DNA of 64,000 nt from Ischnura elegans (GCF_921293095.1 NC_060258.1:5966607-6030606), one strand, 5' to 3'; counted from the first letter of the stretch, positions 11,070-24,383 are shown. Translations and numbers: made by a program. The notes: generated by a model not told the origin, from the letters alone.

Positions 11070-11929
11070 GGCGTACGTCAACGTAAATTTGCTTGTAAAA
11101 TAAGATTTTACAACACAGCTACATTCACAAAGTCAAAAATAGAGTACCCACGATTGTGTCCACAACCGTACACAACTTTAGTGGCGATGACTGTGGGCGC
11201 TGTAAGTCACATGTGATATAAGATGGCCGCCACGGCGGTCGTTATGGCGCAAGTTTCGAAATACGATTTTCCAAGTCCAAGTATGTTTCTCGTTGTTGTT
11301 TTCCGCATTTCCCAGCTTTGCGGCTGTCTCCTGGGCGTTTCGTTTAGTAATAATGCATGCAGGTTAGTTTATCACGTTTTACAGATTAAAAGAGTCATGG
11401 CATAATAATACTTGACAGGGAATTAGGGGATAGGGATATGGGAAGGGTTGAGGGCACATCTGGGGAGGCGGTGTTTTGGTTTCAGCGGAGGTTTGTAGTC
11501 CCAAAGATTTTTTAACAGTGCATTATCTGTTTTATCAAATGTAAGGGCAAATTTTTCTAGAGCAGATTTTTGTTTCGCTAGAATAGAAATACGATTTTTA
11601 ATCCATTATTATTAGATAAGTACGTAATATAATGGTTCCAACGAAAAATATGATAATTATCACTGTGGAGGAAATTTGTAAATGCTATAATCACCAATTC
11701 CAAACTATAGGTGCTTGTATTCGACAGAAAACCCATATTAATAATGAGCGAAAACCAAAACTTGCAGGAAAAACTTCAAATGCCAATTCGAATAATTTTT
11801 GCATTCAGAGTTGCTATTTGCATTCAGTTATAGTTTTCATCAATGAATTTGCTGTAACTGCATTGGTATTGTGCAAATCTGAATGCAATAATGGTAACAA
11901 TTGTATATTATTGTTATTAAAGCTCTGTA

Positions 11930-12460
11930 ACAGAATATCCTATGATCATCCCATTCGGACATTTTTCGGATCATCCGACTTAGGATATCCGTGGGAGATC
12001 CGACGGATATCCTGATTGCCGGCAGACCTAGATCGGACATAGCGGACCTGAAACGGATATCCTGCTTGCATTGCTATATAAATATATGCTTGCATTCGAC
12101 AGAAAACTCGTATTAAAAATGAGCGAAAACCAAAAATTGCAGGAAAAACTTCAAATGTTAACTCGAATATTTTTTTGCAGTCAGAGTTGTTATTTGTATT
12201 CAGCTAGTTTTCATCAATGAATATGGTATAACTGCATTGTTATTGTGCAAATCCGAATGTAATAATGGTAACAATTGTATATTATTGTTATAATAGCTCT
12301 GTAACAGAATATCCTATGATCATCCCATTCGGACATTGTTCGGATAATCCGGCTTCGGATATCCGTGGGAGATCCGACGGATATCCTGATTGCCGGCGGA
12401 CCTAGATAGGACGTAGCGGACCTGAAACGGATATCCGTAGGATATCCGGTGTTGTTAGGG
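11930..12460. repeat. Right-end GGAYRTCC array, copy 1
   Basis: Two clusters of GGATATCC/GGATCATCC/GGACCT-type sites lie at 11955-12062 and 12330-12450, each at the end of a roughly 370-bp unit. The units share attcgacagaaaac, gagcgaaaaccaaaa and gtaacaattgtatattattg. The last cluster runs straight into the terminal GTGTTGTTAGGG. Confidence 0.75.
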
Positions 12461-12480
12461 AAGATATACCCTAACAACAC

Positions 12481-12950
12481 ATGGACATCCGACGGATGTC
12501 CGTCGGATATCCAAGGCGGACGTTGCGGATGGGCCACGGATATCCGAAGGAAATCCGGCGATATCCGTCGCACATCCGTCGGATATCCATACGTCCCAAA
12601 ATCCGATATCCATAGGACGTCCGCTGCCGGATATTAATACAATTTTTTGCATATTGTTGCAAGAATATACACCAAAAAGATTCCTGCACATGATAGACAA
12701 CCTTATCAAGGTGGAAGAAGTCTTCATGTCCCAAATCCGATATTCTTGCAACAATATGCAAAAAATTGTATTAATATCCGGCAGCGGACGTCCTATGCAT
12801 ATCGGATTTTGGGACTTATGGATATCCGACGGATGTCCGACGGATATCGCCGGATTTCCTTCGGATATCCGTGACCCATCCGCATGTCCCAAAATCCGAT
12901 ATCCATAGGACGTCCCCATCCGGATATTAATACCATTTTTTGCATATTGT
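12481..12950. repeat. Left-end palindrome with GGAYRTCC array, copy 2
   Basis: Same inverted-arm structure as at 8778-9236, with nearly the same sequence. Arms are centred near 12685-12720. The many small reading frames here (repeats such as DIRRMSDGYRRISFGYP) are translations of the motif array and not genes. Confidence 0.82.
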
Positions 12951-13615
12951 TGCAAGAATATACACCAAATAGATTCCTTCATTCGAATGATTAATGCTTT
13001 AACTAGTGACTACTGATTAAATAAAAAGATACAAATTTGCATTAAAAACTATTTAATATTTCTTATTTTGTCATTTGTAAGGCCTTTTTTCATTTACTTT
13101 GAGTTATTACATTCAAGCAAACTGACTTTCAAAATTAATGTTACCTCTTAGGAATTGGATCAATTTAAATTTAGTGAATCCAAGAATTCCAATGGAACAG
13201 GTCATACCCTGAAAGTTCAGAAAAATGATTTCCAAGGAAGATCGTAACATCTTATGCTTTGAGATTTCAATGGTTTGAAGAATCACATCAACAATGACAT
13301 TGTTTATAGGTAAAATCTATATACCCAAGCTTCCAACTAAGCCTACTAATAAACCTGAGATGATACAATTTCTGGGTTTGCATTTCCGTATCAATGAATA
13401 AATTCAACGTTGTAAAGTGACCTTAATGAAAAATTGTAGCAAACATTAGTTAAGAATGATAACCACTTGGTTACAGTTGAATATTGACAAGAACCAGATA
13501 AAACAATCGTTTGATTCATCATATAAATTTCAGCTTATAAAATTAACAAAAATGGCACTTCTCTGTGAACAAATACAACATGCATGGCTCTAAAAGACAA
13601 AATTATTAAACATAC

Positions 13616-14653
13616 TGTAACGGCAGCGCTAATTATCATTTAAGAGTAGCACTTGTCACAATTCCTACTCTTTCCTTTTTGTTACTATTTGAGTGTATTC
13701 GGTATAAATGTAATTGTTCCATGTGTGCGTGTGAATAGCATTTTTTTTAAATACCGCGCAAACAAGGTGAATCGCGACCCGACAGAGCGCGCTAGTGGAA
13801 CCACATCCCTCCCCTCCCTTCCCCTCTCACGAGACAGTCAGTGATGGGACACTCAACATCGGAGAGAGACAGCCAGTCTTTGAACCACTCAACACCGGAG
13901 AGAGACGGTGGAGAGGAGTCGGTCGAAGAGTCATTGAACCACTCAACATCGGAGATAGACGGTGGAGAGGACGGTCGAGATTGATCGAGCCACCAACGTT
14001 GGAGAGAGGCGGTGGAGCATTGGAGCCACAGGCTACTGGAGATAGAGAGAAAGCACCTTGGCAACTCCCCAGTCGTCTGCTTGGAAAATGCAACGAGGAA
14101 CCATCACGAGCGCATGAGAAGTCTACTCGGCCACGTCACCACCTCGTGTTCCCGAATAAGGTGCAGTAACCAACCGTGTCCCCACACTGTCCCCGGTCGA
14201 AGCAGCGTCGAGAACGTTTCTCCCTCCTACCCCCTCTTTTCCCATTGCAAGAAAGCGCTGGAACGATTAGTGAATCTTCAATCTCAAAGGTGCAGCAGAG
14301 GACTTTTTAAACCTTGCGAAAAGATTTAAATGCAGTTCATTTCAAGTTTACTTTTATGTTATCAAATTGATTTTTGGTTTCTTTGTATTTTGTATTTGAT
14401 CCTTGACAATCCGGCCCTACTAACATGTTTTCAAGTGCTACTCCCCATATTTTTGTATGTTAAATTTAATTATTACGATCTTTGTCAATAAATGCATTTC
14501 TTGTGTTCGCAACCCAGGAATACGTGTGGTCTTTCACCCTCAACCTCCCCTTCCAATTATCCCGTACGTTTCGCATCCTCAAAATTACTCGTTTTTTACG
14601 TCGCCCCCGCTCTGAGGTGTTTCTTGCTCTATTTTATAACGGACGCAAACCCG
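13616..14653 (+). repeat. 5' LTR of the Gypsy element
   Basis: Begins TGTAACGGCAGCGC and matches 20112-21150 almost base for base. Contains an AATAAA near 14488. Several small frames here recur in the 3' LTR at a fixed offset of 6496 and are LTR sequence, not host genes. The exact 3' border is uncertain by up to about 10 bp. Confidence 0.9.
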
Positions 14654-15026
14654 TTCGTCACATGTTTTGGCGCTCCAACGTGTGGGGCTCGATCACGCAT
14701 TTCTGCATGATCACGAATTCACCCGATTTTTCGTTTGACGAGATATTTAGTGGCACCGCAACCACGCCGTTGCCTGATCACGCATTTGACGCCGTCATTC
14801 TTGTTTGGTGGAGCGTGGCCTCTCCATACCTATTTGAGTGGAATGGGAACTTTTCTCCGCGCCACGTGTTAAATCGTCAACTTAACATTATATTCATTGT
14901 TTTGAGTCAGAGGCCATTTCTGTGCTCTTTTCCGCAGTTTCTATTTGTGGTCATTACCATTTATTTGCTAATTTCATGTGTGAGACGGACGAGTAAGAAA
15001 AAAAGGAACGACGTGGATAATTAATT

Positions 15027-16712
15027 TTGTTTAAGATGAGTGATTTGGAGACAGCATTCACTAAATACCGTGACGCGACGACCAAAATGCGGTCGGATGA
15101 CGACTCCGAAAGCGATGAGCAGACCCCGTTTAAATCCTTGGCCAGCCATTTTGAGACGTTATCGGTTCAATGGGAGACGAGCTCCGTGGTGAATACAACT
15201 GAAGTGGAGGACGAGACGCCTATCGTCGCCTCATCCCCGATGAATTCCCCCCCATCCGTCACTTCCCCTGATAAACTCGACAGTTTGCTCGCACTAGTCC
15301 AAAAAATGTCTGATAATTTAAGTGCTGTGGAAGGGAAAATGTCAGACAATTTGAATCGTGTTCAATCTCAGATAGAAGGGAAGATGATTGCGTTCCAACA
15401 CGAGATTACAAATAATTTCTCTAGCTTCGCGGCGTCCCATTAGAAGAGTATTAATTGTATTAATACCAAATTGGAAGCCTTTAGGTCTGACGTAGCAAAT
15501 GTACGTGCCGAGATACGACACGAAACAAAAAGAGTTCAGGATAATTTTGAAAGCCAACTCGAAACAATGTCCCGGGCAAAAACCACAGAAATAAATTCAT
15601 GCCGCAAGGAAATTTCCGATGTTCACGAAGAGGTAACGGTGAACTTAGGACGCGAAATCGCGGATTTGAAAGGGATTATACCACGTGTTGAATGTGAAGT
15701 AGCCAAGTTGAATGGGCGCATCAACGAGTTAGGTACCGAGCGACCCGTCCCCTTCCGGGAAACCGTGACTCCTGTCCCAATAGCTAAACCTGTTTTTAGA
15801 GAAAGGCAATCGGAACACCCCTTGGCTTTTATTAGAGATTTGGAGAACTATTTCAATTTCACTAATGCTCTGCCCGAACATCAGTCCCGTCTTGCTATTT
15901 ATTTGCTGGAAGGCAAGGCAAAAATGTGGAGTGATTCGCTAGACCCAATTCCTCCCACTTACGCCGAGTTTAAGGCAAAGTTCTTGGAGAATTACTGGGA
16001 TTACGACACCAGGTATTCTTATAAAATGAAGGTGACGACTGGGAAATATCATCGCCCCAACCATGGGACCATGAAAGAATACTTCACGAGAAAGATCGCG
16101 TTAGCTAGATTAAGCGGATTCGACCTGAACGATCCCGATCTTTTAACCGCTATCATTAAGCAGTTCCCGATAAACATCCAAGATTTAATACGTTCGGCGG
16201 GTCCCGTATCAATTGAACGTTTAAGACAGCTGTTAGGTTGGTATGACCATTCCGCAGAGAGTTTGCCCGCGTGGTCTGATCGTCATGAGCAAAAATCCAG
16301 CGTAAACTACATGTGCGAGGAACGTCCCTCCCAACGCAGAAACTTTACCCGAAGCGATACCAACGAGTCATTTAACATCGCGCCTCCAGAACGAGGAATT
16401 CAGAACCACGTGTTTTTTAACCCTCCCCCCTCTCATTCCCCTCCCTCCTCTCATTCCCCTCCCTCGCCAGCGAGCGAGTCTCCTCACTCACGACCACATG
16501 GTCGAACAAACAGGCCCATCCCTCCATTTACCACCCCTCATTCTTCACCTCCACCTTTGCTCCCCTTTCCACCCCGTCACCCAACACGACCCAGTGATAC
16601 CTGCCGGCCTTCGTCGACTTTAAACGAAGTAGGTTCGGAACCAAGCATTCCCGGGAACCGAACCGAGAGACGAGAGGTAGTGAACCCCAATGGGTCCTAC
16701 CTTACCAAGTAG
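15027..16712 (+). mobile_element. Gypsy gag region
   Basis: Structural-protein region of the fossil. The N-terminal part is acidic and coiled-coil-like (repeated KMSDNL/GKM heptads). The central part has the Ty3/Gypsy capsid signature (HPLAFIRDLENYF, LEGKAKMW, FKAKFLENYW). The C-terminal part is Pro/Ser/His rich. No CCHC knuckle is obvious. Confidence 0.85.
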
Positions 16713-16732
16713 TAGGGAATGATCCGCATGAT

Positions 16733-19700
16733 TTGTTGCACGAAGAAGTATTCGCACGACCCGAACTATTAACCCCCCAAGTGAAGGTAAATTATAAAGG
16801 CACAATCCTAGACGTGCTAATTGACACAGGAAGTGCAATCTCAGTCGTATCATATGACATGTACGAAACCTTATTATCCCGTGATCCCACTCTCCCAGTA
16901 TTTCCTATTAGAAGATCCCAAATTCTTTGTGCGAACAACAAAAAATCTAAGCCCATTACGAAACAGATATTGTTAACATGCCGTGTCCATGAAATGGAAT
17001 TGTCGGTTACTTGTCTTGTAGTCCCAGACCTAATTGTTCCTGTCATTTTTGGTATGGACGTTATATCCAGGTACCGTATAATTCTTGATTTCTCGAAAGG
17101 GATATTTAATTTTGTATGTCATGAAGCCCCCCCCAGATCCCCCGGAAACGAAGGGATAGCAATCGCGTATAGTTGCCCGACCGAACTCCAAGGTGAGCCA
17201 CAACCCCCCCTTCCCCAAGTGTTGGATGACGCGCAGCGACATCAGCTCAACGTGTTATTCGTAAAATACGAGCGCGTATTTAGCCCCTCCCCCTCAGTCG
17301 CTCACAAGGTTGTTCATAGGATCCGCTTGAGTGATGAGAGACCTTTCTTTCAAAGGTCATATCCAATCCCCATTGCCCACCAAAATGAAGTAGATCGCCA
17401 AATTGATATAATGTTAAAGGAAGGCATCATACGAAAATCCCCAAGTCCCTATGTAAGTCCCTTATTGGTTGTGAAAAAAAAGACGGCCGTTTGCGCTTGT
17501 GCATTGACGCACGAAAGTTGAACAGCGTAACCATCCCTGAGCATGATGAACCCCACCGTATCCCCGAGATCATGTATAAATTACATGGCACGCAATGGTT
17601 TTCAACCACAGATTTCGTATCTGCGTATTGGCAGATTCCCATCCACCCCGAAGACCAAAAATACACGGCCTTCATTTACCGGTCGTGCACGTATGTATTT
17701 TGTCGCGTACCTTTTGGTTTGAGAAACAGTGGTGCGGCCCTTATTAGATGTCTGGACGATGTCTTAGGTCCAGACACACGAAATTACGTCACCGCATATG
17801 TTGATGACCTCCTTATCACTTCAAAAACGTTTGAGGAACATTTAGGCCACCTGGAGACGATATTTAAAAGACTTCAGTCGGCGAATTTTTCCCTTAGCTT
17901 CGAAAAGTCCCAATTTTGTCAGCTAGAAGTCCCTTTCTTAGGGTATCTGTTGACCCGCCAAGGTATTCGTGCTGATCCAATGAAAATAGAAGCCATTCAA
18001 TCATTTCCACCCCCTCAAAACCCGAAACAACTAAAAGGATTCATGGGCGTTTGTAATTACTATGCTAGGTTTGCCAAGAATTACGGCCGCTTACTTGAAC
18101 CCCTTTTGGAGCTGTTGCGCAAACACACCAAATGGAAATGGACCCAATCACATCAGGAAGCCTTTGCTAAAATAAAGGAGGCCTTTGTTAACGCTATGGT
18201 GTTGCAATACCCCGATTTTTCGTCGCCAATTTATCTACAGACCGACGCTAGCAATCGCGGCGTAGGTGCCGTACTATATCAGAAAACAACCGCGGATGAA
18301 GAAGTCCCCTTAGCCTTTATCAGTCGTGTTTTAAAGGGACCCGAAATTGCTTATACCACTTCGGAAAAGGAAACCCTTGCGATAATTTGGGCGTTGCGCA
18401 AGTTCAGAACCTTAGTTCTGGGTCAGAAATTAATAATTATTACTGATCACCACGCGCTGACGTTTCTTATGACGTGCCACTTGGATAATAGTCGACTATC
18501 ACGCTGGGCGTTGTACTTGCAAGAGTTTGATTTTGAAATCAGGTACATCCCGGGGTCTATGAATAAAATACCTGATTGGTTAAGTCGGAACCCGTCTAAT
18601 GAGTCAAGAGATGAGCCCTCTCACGCAGAAGATTTTCGCGTTCTAGGGATAGATTTAATGGTCTCCCCCTTCCCCATAGAAGGATTTCGCAATATTCGCG
18701 TGCTCCAGCGTATTGACCCCGAATTGACCACTGTTATTAACTATTTGGAGGGTACGTTGGATACCGCCGATCCTAAATTTGAGCGCGTGCGTAGACTCGC
18801 ATTGTTTTCCGAAATCTTTGATGGCATCTTGTTACGTCGTGCGCGTAACGAAGTCAATCCCTTGGTGTGGGAACCAAAGATATGGGTTCCGGAAACGTTG
18901 CGAAAGGAACTTATTGTTTCCGTTCACACAGAAAATGGCCACTTTGGTGCTCTAAAGACCAGCGCCATCCTGTTAATCAGATATTTTTTGCGCTGCCTAC
19001 GCCAAGACGTAAGGAAAGTTTTAAACACCTGTGATATATGCCAACGCACAAAATTTCCGAATAAACAATTCTGCGGCCCTTTCGCACCAATACTCCCCGA
19101 AGGACCGAGAGATTTGTATGCCATTGATGTGTATGGCCCCCTCCCAAAAGGAAGAAGAGGAAATAAGTACATTTTAGTTATAATTGATGTATTTTCCAAA
19201 TTCACCCAAACATATCCCTTGAACAAACCCACGGCGCAGAACTGCCTCCATCATCTCGTTAAACATTATTTTAATTTGTGTGGCGTGCCCAAAAGGGTGC
19301 TGTCAGACCACGGTACGCAATTTACCAGTAGGCGGTGGCGCGAGGATTTGGAAAGATTAGATGTCCGAGTTGTATATTCCTCCATTCGTCACCCACAATC
19401 CAACCCTAGTGAGCGCGTTATGCGCGAATTATCCAGACTCTTTCGAGTTTATTGTAGTAGGCAACACTATAACTGGCCAGAGTTAATCCCCTGGATTAAT
19501 AAGTGGATCAATTTGTGTACCCATGAGTCCACACATCTTACCCCTCAAGAACTGCATTTTGGCCATAAACCTGCACTTGAGTTCCCCGATGGCGTGAACC
19601 TCCAGAATATGGAAGATTCCGCCACCCAAGAAGTGTTATTGAAATTTGCTTCCCAGCGTCTGAGGCGTGCCGCTAGGACGCGCATCCGTAACCAGAGAGG

Positions 19701-19920
19701 GAAAACACGCACCTTTTCGTTAGGACAAAAGGTACTCCTGCGAACGCCTCGTGAATCAAGCACGGAGCTTAAACTGTTCCGGAAGTTCTTCCACTTATAT
19801 ACCGGCCCGTTTCAAATTTCGAGAATGTCTGGTCCAAATGCGTGTCACTTAACGAACTCTGAAGGGAGAGATATCGGAGTATTCAATTTTCATAACCTGA
19901 GGCCTTATTTTGAGGCATGA
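16733..19920 (+). mobile_element. Gypsy pol region: protease, RT, RNase H, integrase
   Basis: Enzyme region of the fossil. Visible signatures are protease LIDTGSAISVVS, reverse transcriptase FVSAYWQIPI and YVDDLLITS, RNase H LQTDASNRGVGAVLY and TDHHALTFL, and integrase CDICQRTK, YAIDVYGPLP and LSDHGTQFTSRRW with PQSNPSERV. The order protease-RT-RNaseH-integrase is that of Ty3/Gypsy. Confidence 0.93.
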
Positions 19921-20111
19921 CGCAGAGGATTATCTCAGAGCGGATACCCACCTGTAATCCCGCACTGATCCCAATCTGACCTCCTAAACCTGCGATCTTG
20001 GGTTCTTTCACAATCTTTGCCTTAAATTTCTTTTTGGAATCAGCTAGCCGTCCGACAGACAAAATTTCAAAATTTCTGTACGAAAATTTTGAAATTTCGT
20101 CGTGGGGGCAA

Positions 20112-21150
20112 TGTAACGGCAGCGCTAATTATCATTTAAGAGTAGCACTTGTCACAATTCCTACCCTTTCCTTTTTGTTACTATTTGAGTGTATTCGGTA
20201 TAAATGTAATTGTTTCATGTGTGCGTGTGAATAGCATTTTTTTTAAATACCGCGCAAACAAGGTGAATCGCGACCCGACAGAGCGCGCTAGTGGAACCAC
20301 TGCCCTCCCCTCCCTTCCCCTCTCACGAGACAGTCAGTGATGGGACACTCAACATCGGAGAGAGACAGCCAGTCTTTGAACCACTCAACACCGGAGAGAG
20401 ACGGTGGAGAGGAGTCGGTCGAAGATTCATTGAACCACTCAACATCGGAGATAGACGGTGGAGAGGACGGTCGAGATTGATCGAGCCACCAACGTTGGAG
20501 AGAGGCGGTGGAGCATTGGAGCCACAGGCTACTGGAGATAGAGAGAAAGCACCTTGGCAACTCCCCAGTCGTCTGCTTGGAAAATGCAACGAGGAACCAT
20601 CACGAGCGCATGAGAAGTCTACTCGGCCACGTCACCACCTCGTGTTCCCGAATAAGGTGCAGTAACCAACCGTGTCCCCACACTGTCCCCGGTCGAAGCA
20701 GCGTCGAGAACGTTTCTCCCTCCTACCCCCTCTTTTCCCATTGCAAGAAAGCGCTGGAACGATTAGTGAATCTTCAATCTCAAAGGTGCAGCAGAGGACT
20801 TTTTAAACCTTGCGAAAAGATTTAAATGCAGTTCATTTCAAGTTTACTTTTATGTTATCAAATTGATTTTTGGTTTCTTTGTATTTTGTATTTGATCCTT
20901 GACAATCCGGCCCTACTAACATGTTTTCAAGTGCTACTCCCCATATTTTTGTATGTTAAATTTAATTATTACGATCTTTGTCAATAAATGCATTTCTTGT
21001 GTTCGCAACCCAGGAATACGTGTGGTCATTCACCCTCAACCTCCCCTTCCAATTATCCCGTACGTTTCGCATCCTCAAAATTACTCGTTTTTTTACGTCG
21101 CCCCCGCTCTGAGGTGTTTCTTGCTCTATTTTATAACGGACGCAAACCCG
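20112..21150 (+). repeat. 3' LTR of the Gypsy element
   Basis: Starts TGTAACGGCAGCGC directly after a G-rich tract (gtgggggca), the expected plus-strand primer. It is near-identical to the 5' LTR. After the LTR the host element resumes with acaaatttcatgcttacatt, matching copy 1 near 9930. Confidence 0.9.
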
Positions 21151-21411
21151 TAACATGGAAACAAATTTCATGCTTACATTGGCACAAAATAAACTGTCCA
21201 TATAGGTAAGACCAATAAATTCACCTAATCTCTGAACTCCAAAACACTTATGACTAAGTAAATACAGTGCGAAAACATGTGAGCAGAGCAATGCTTTGTA
21301 GATTATTTTCACGGAATGCACAATAGACTAAAATGAGATAAACAACGAAATAATAAACACCTGAGTAAGAGGAATGACAAAGAATTTCTATTCCAACGTT
21401 AACATTTTTAA

Positions 21412-24280
21412 CCCTCATATGGATTATCTGCGCCTGAGCGGCGCTCGTGGTTTTAAAAGTGGTGTAAAAATTTTCTATTCCAATGGATCATTTTGAAATT
21501 TTCAGTATTCAATTTTTTTTGCTTTCTTCGTCTACATATAAAATGTTGTTAGCATAGTGTCGATAGTTTACATTTTATTGGCCTCTAATGAAAAAAGTTA
21601 CATCGTTGGATTTACGGCGCCGCTGCGGCGCTCGGTATTTCCTCGTCGCTACGTCGGGAACTGCACTCTCAATGTTAATATCAAAGCAATTATGTTTCGT
21701 ATGAAATGCTATAATCTATTTTTAATATTATTATTTAACTTTCTAAACTTTATAAACAAAATGAAATTGTTAAACAAAAGGAAAATATAACTATACCAAT
21801 TTTTCTTTCTATTTTCACTAGGAATCATAATGTTTGCCTCGATATATTGTTCATTGACAAAACTTCATCTTTTCGCAAGAATAATTCATAGAATCTAATG
21901 GCTAGCCACAGTTGTTTTTTCCTGGGTCTCCTACTTAGTGTTGCTTGGGCCGAGAATTTCCTCGTCGCTACGTCAGGGACTGCACTCTGAACGCTAATGT
22001 CAAAGCAATTATGTTTCGTATGAATTGCTATGATCTATTTATAATCCTATTATGTAATTTTTTAACTTATAAACCAAGTGAAATTGTTTAACAAAAGGAA
22101 AATATTACAATATCAATTGTGCTTTCTCTTTAAGCTAAGATTTTTTATGTTTGCCTCGTTATAATGTTCATTGATAAAACTTCATCTTTTTGCAATAATC
22201 ATTCATAGAAACTCATGGCTAAGCTAGGTTGTTTTTTCCATGGCTTCCGTCTTAGTTTTGCTTGGGCACCTTCTCCGCTCCGCGTCCACGTGGTCATAGT
22301 CACCTTTGAGTAAATCCCAGTTTTACTCTGTTTAGAATTACACCAAGCAGGAATTCTAAGAAAATTTTAACACAATGCATTGTCCGAATTCGTAGAATAA
22401 TGCTTCCTCACCGTCATGTGAATATTTCTCGTTGAATGAGCAACTGTAACTTGCCAGGAGATTCAGAGGTTTCACTGACTACCGTGAATAACACATTGCA
22501 CGGTCACTGTTATATGTCTTGTACCTCTAATTCGAAAATATTCCTTTGCGGCTACGATAGTCAATGCTAAATTGTTGATGTTTATATGATTACCGATGAC
22601 GCGACAGTTTACCATTGGGGTGAAATCAAGATTACTACCCAACTAATTGTGTGATAGAAAATAATTTCTTTTTCCTAACTATTAGTTCAGTATTTACTTG
22701 GTAGAAATCGTTTCATGATGAATAGGAGAATAGACAATTTACCGTGAAGTGAAAATGTGTAAATATATTTCTCGTTTCTTTGTGTACTCAAATGCACAGA
22801 TATTTTATTCATTGGGGGTTTTACTAACGTGAAGGGGTGAGTGAGGAGGAGAAAGGAGAAGGAATGCCAGGTAGGCCGTTTTGAGGTGAAGGGGTGGTAG
22901 TGTGTTGACTGACAAGGATCGGGGAATACCCAGATCGTTAGGCCAGGTAAGCATAGAAAACCCTTATCGCGAAAAAGGTTGGGAGTGCAAGGAGACAATT
23001 AGATACAATAGCCTGCTTTTTCTTTATCTTTCCATCGCTGCATGAGGGACAGGGAACAAAAGCCTTGTCAAAACGCCTCTTGGTGGCCCTCCCTTCATTC
23101 CAAGAAGGTCCAGCTCGGGTGGGTCATTAGGATGGAGAGAAGTTCAATCAACTTTAGTGGGCGGGGGGAAGAAGGCGGTGAATGACGAATAAGGAAGCTT
23201 AGTGGGAAGGTATGGATAGTCTCAATGGTCTCAGTGTTTGGGTCAGTGAAACGCTACGGAAAGAAAAGGTGAGGGAAGTCCTCCCAGCTTGAAGGTATTT
23301 TTGTCACCCCAGAACATTCTTCCTTCAGTCCCTCACGTAGAGCTGGACGAAAGAAAATAGGCGCCTGTTCCTTCTTCCCTACCACCTATAACCCATACTT
23401 CTAAGAAGTTATTTTCTTGGATTTCCCACCAATCCAGGAGTAAAACCTCATCTGGTACACTCCCGTGCATCACATTTACTTGTCCATCTCTAAGGAAACG
23501 TCCTCAGTGAGAGAATGGGGCCCCGCGGACGGAAAAAAATACCGGCTCTTCTAGCTCCACTTTCGAAGCGGCGTTGGGTTGTTGGACACGTCGCTAATTA
23601 TCCCATATTCGTTATATATCCCATATTCAAAACCTAGAGCACTTTATTTTTTTCATTGCAGGTTATGAGCTCCCATAATATTCGTAAGATTTGCCTTGAT
23701 CGCCAGAATCCTGTAAAAATCACGAAAGTAACACTCGTCTCTTCTCACTTCACCTACAGCTGTTTCATTATTAACGTTTAAAAACTTATCCTTCAGTTTA
23801 CACTACAAAAATAAAACATATGGGTGGACGCAGTGAAGCAAAATTATGTCATATGGGCATAAACGGCTTTTATTCGATGCTCATTTTTAGTATTTAGATA
23901 CATTAAAATATAAAAAATATAAACATTAAAAAGCGGAGTTAGTCCAGCAGGTATCAGAAAAAATATTTTAAACAACCATTACACGCGAAATTAGAACTTT
24001 CATTCGAAAATAACAGACAAAGGGAGCAAAAATAGAAAGAATTACGGCAAAAAATGGAAAAGAATAGCGCGTTCAAGATTTTTTGTTATAACTTCCACAA
24101 GAATGGGTTAAATCTAGCAAGACACGGAGAGAAATAAAGATAATAGATGTATTTACCATTATCAATCAGAAAACTTGTAAATTCAGGCTAACTTTGAAAG
24201 ATAATAGCAAAAAATGACGCGGCGCCGCTGCGGCGCCGAAAATCCAACGACGTAACTAAATTTGTAAATCCATATGAGGG
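21412..24280. mobile_element. piggyBac-type element, non-autonomous, TTAA target site
   Basis: TTAA (21408-21411) and TTAA (24281-24284) flank 2869 bp with 14-bp perfect inverted ends CCCTCATATGGATT. Copy 1 of the host element shows the empty site with one TTAA near 10172. CCCT ends plus TTAA is diagnostic of piggyBac. No transposase frame is seen. Just inside both ends lie GC-rich GCGCCGC-type segments, with GGCGCCGCTGCGGCGCC at the right. About 21625-21790 and 21960-22110 are diverged internal copies of one unit (cctcgtcgctacgtc, aagcaattatgtttcgtatg). The rest has no recognisable gene. Confidence 0.9.
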
Positions 24281-24383
24281 TTAACACACAATGGTTAGGC
24301 ACACAACTTCACACAAGTTGGGTGCCTATAACATGGTGCATTTTCGAGTAAATTTATGCATTCACACATTTAGACAATGACTC

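Larger units (their letters stand above)
8766..12460. mobile_element. Unassigned TIR element, copy 1 (CCCTAACAACAC family), uninterrupted
   Basis: The element begins CCCTAACAACAC (8766) and ends GTGTTGTTAGGG (12460), a 12-bp perfect inverted repeat. Inside both ends lie arrays of GGAYRTCC motifs spaced about 9-10 bp. The left end folds into a large palindrome (8778-9236). The right end contains two diverged units of about 370 bp (about 11630-12060 and 12090-12460). The centre is AT-rich with a possible two-exon minus-strand gene. No transposase is recognised. Flanking 8-mers (tgttataa left, aagatata right) do not match, so I cannot assign a superfamily from the target duplication. The left end abuts the LINE tail. 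Confidence 0.72.
13616..21150 (+). mobile_element. Ty3/Gypsy LTR retrotransposon, nearly whole, young
   Basis: A fossil about 7.5 kb long inside copy 2 of the TIR element. Parts in order: 5' LTR (13616 to about 14653), gag region (about 15027-16712), pol region (about 16733-19920) with protease, reverse transcriptase, RNase H and integrase, a purine-rich tract just before 20112, and 3' LTR (20112 to about 21150). No envelope-like gene is seen between pol and the 3' LTR. The LTRs differ at only about half a dozen places by eye over roughly 1.04 kb, so the insertion is recent. It looks almost whole, with about two or three apparent breaks, some of which could be the frame change Gypsy elements use between gag and pol. 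Clade not resolved. Comparison with copy 1 places the insertion near its position 9905-9920. Confidence 0.93.

Noticed and set aside
8758-12468. 8-bp target duplication of hAT or Mutator type for the unassigned element
   Set aside because: The 8-mers tgttataa, aagatata and taccttct at the three borders do not match.
13792-14329. Host genes suggested by 88-124 codon frames near 13800-14330
   Set aside because: Identical frames recur at 20288-20825; they are LTR sequence.
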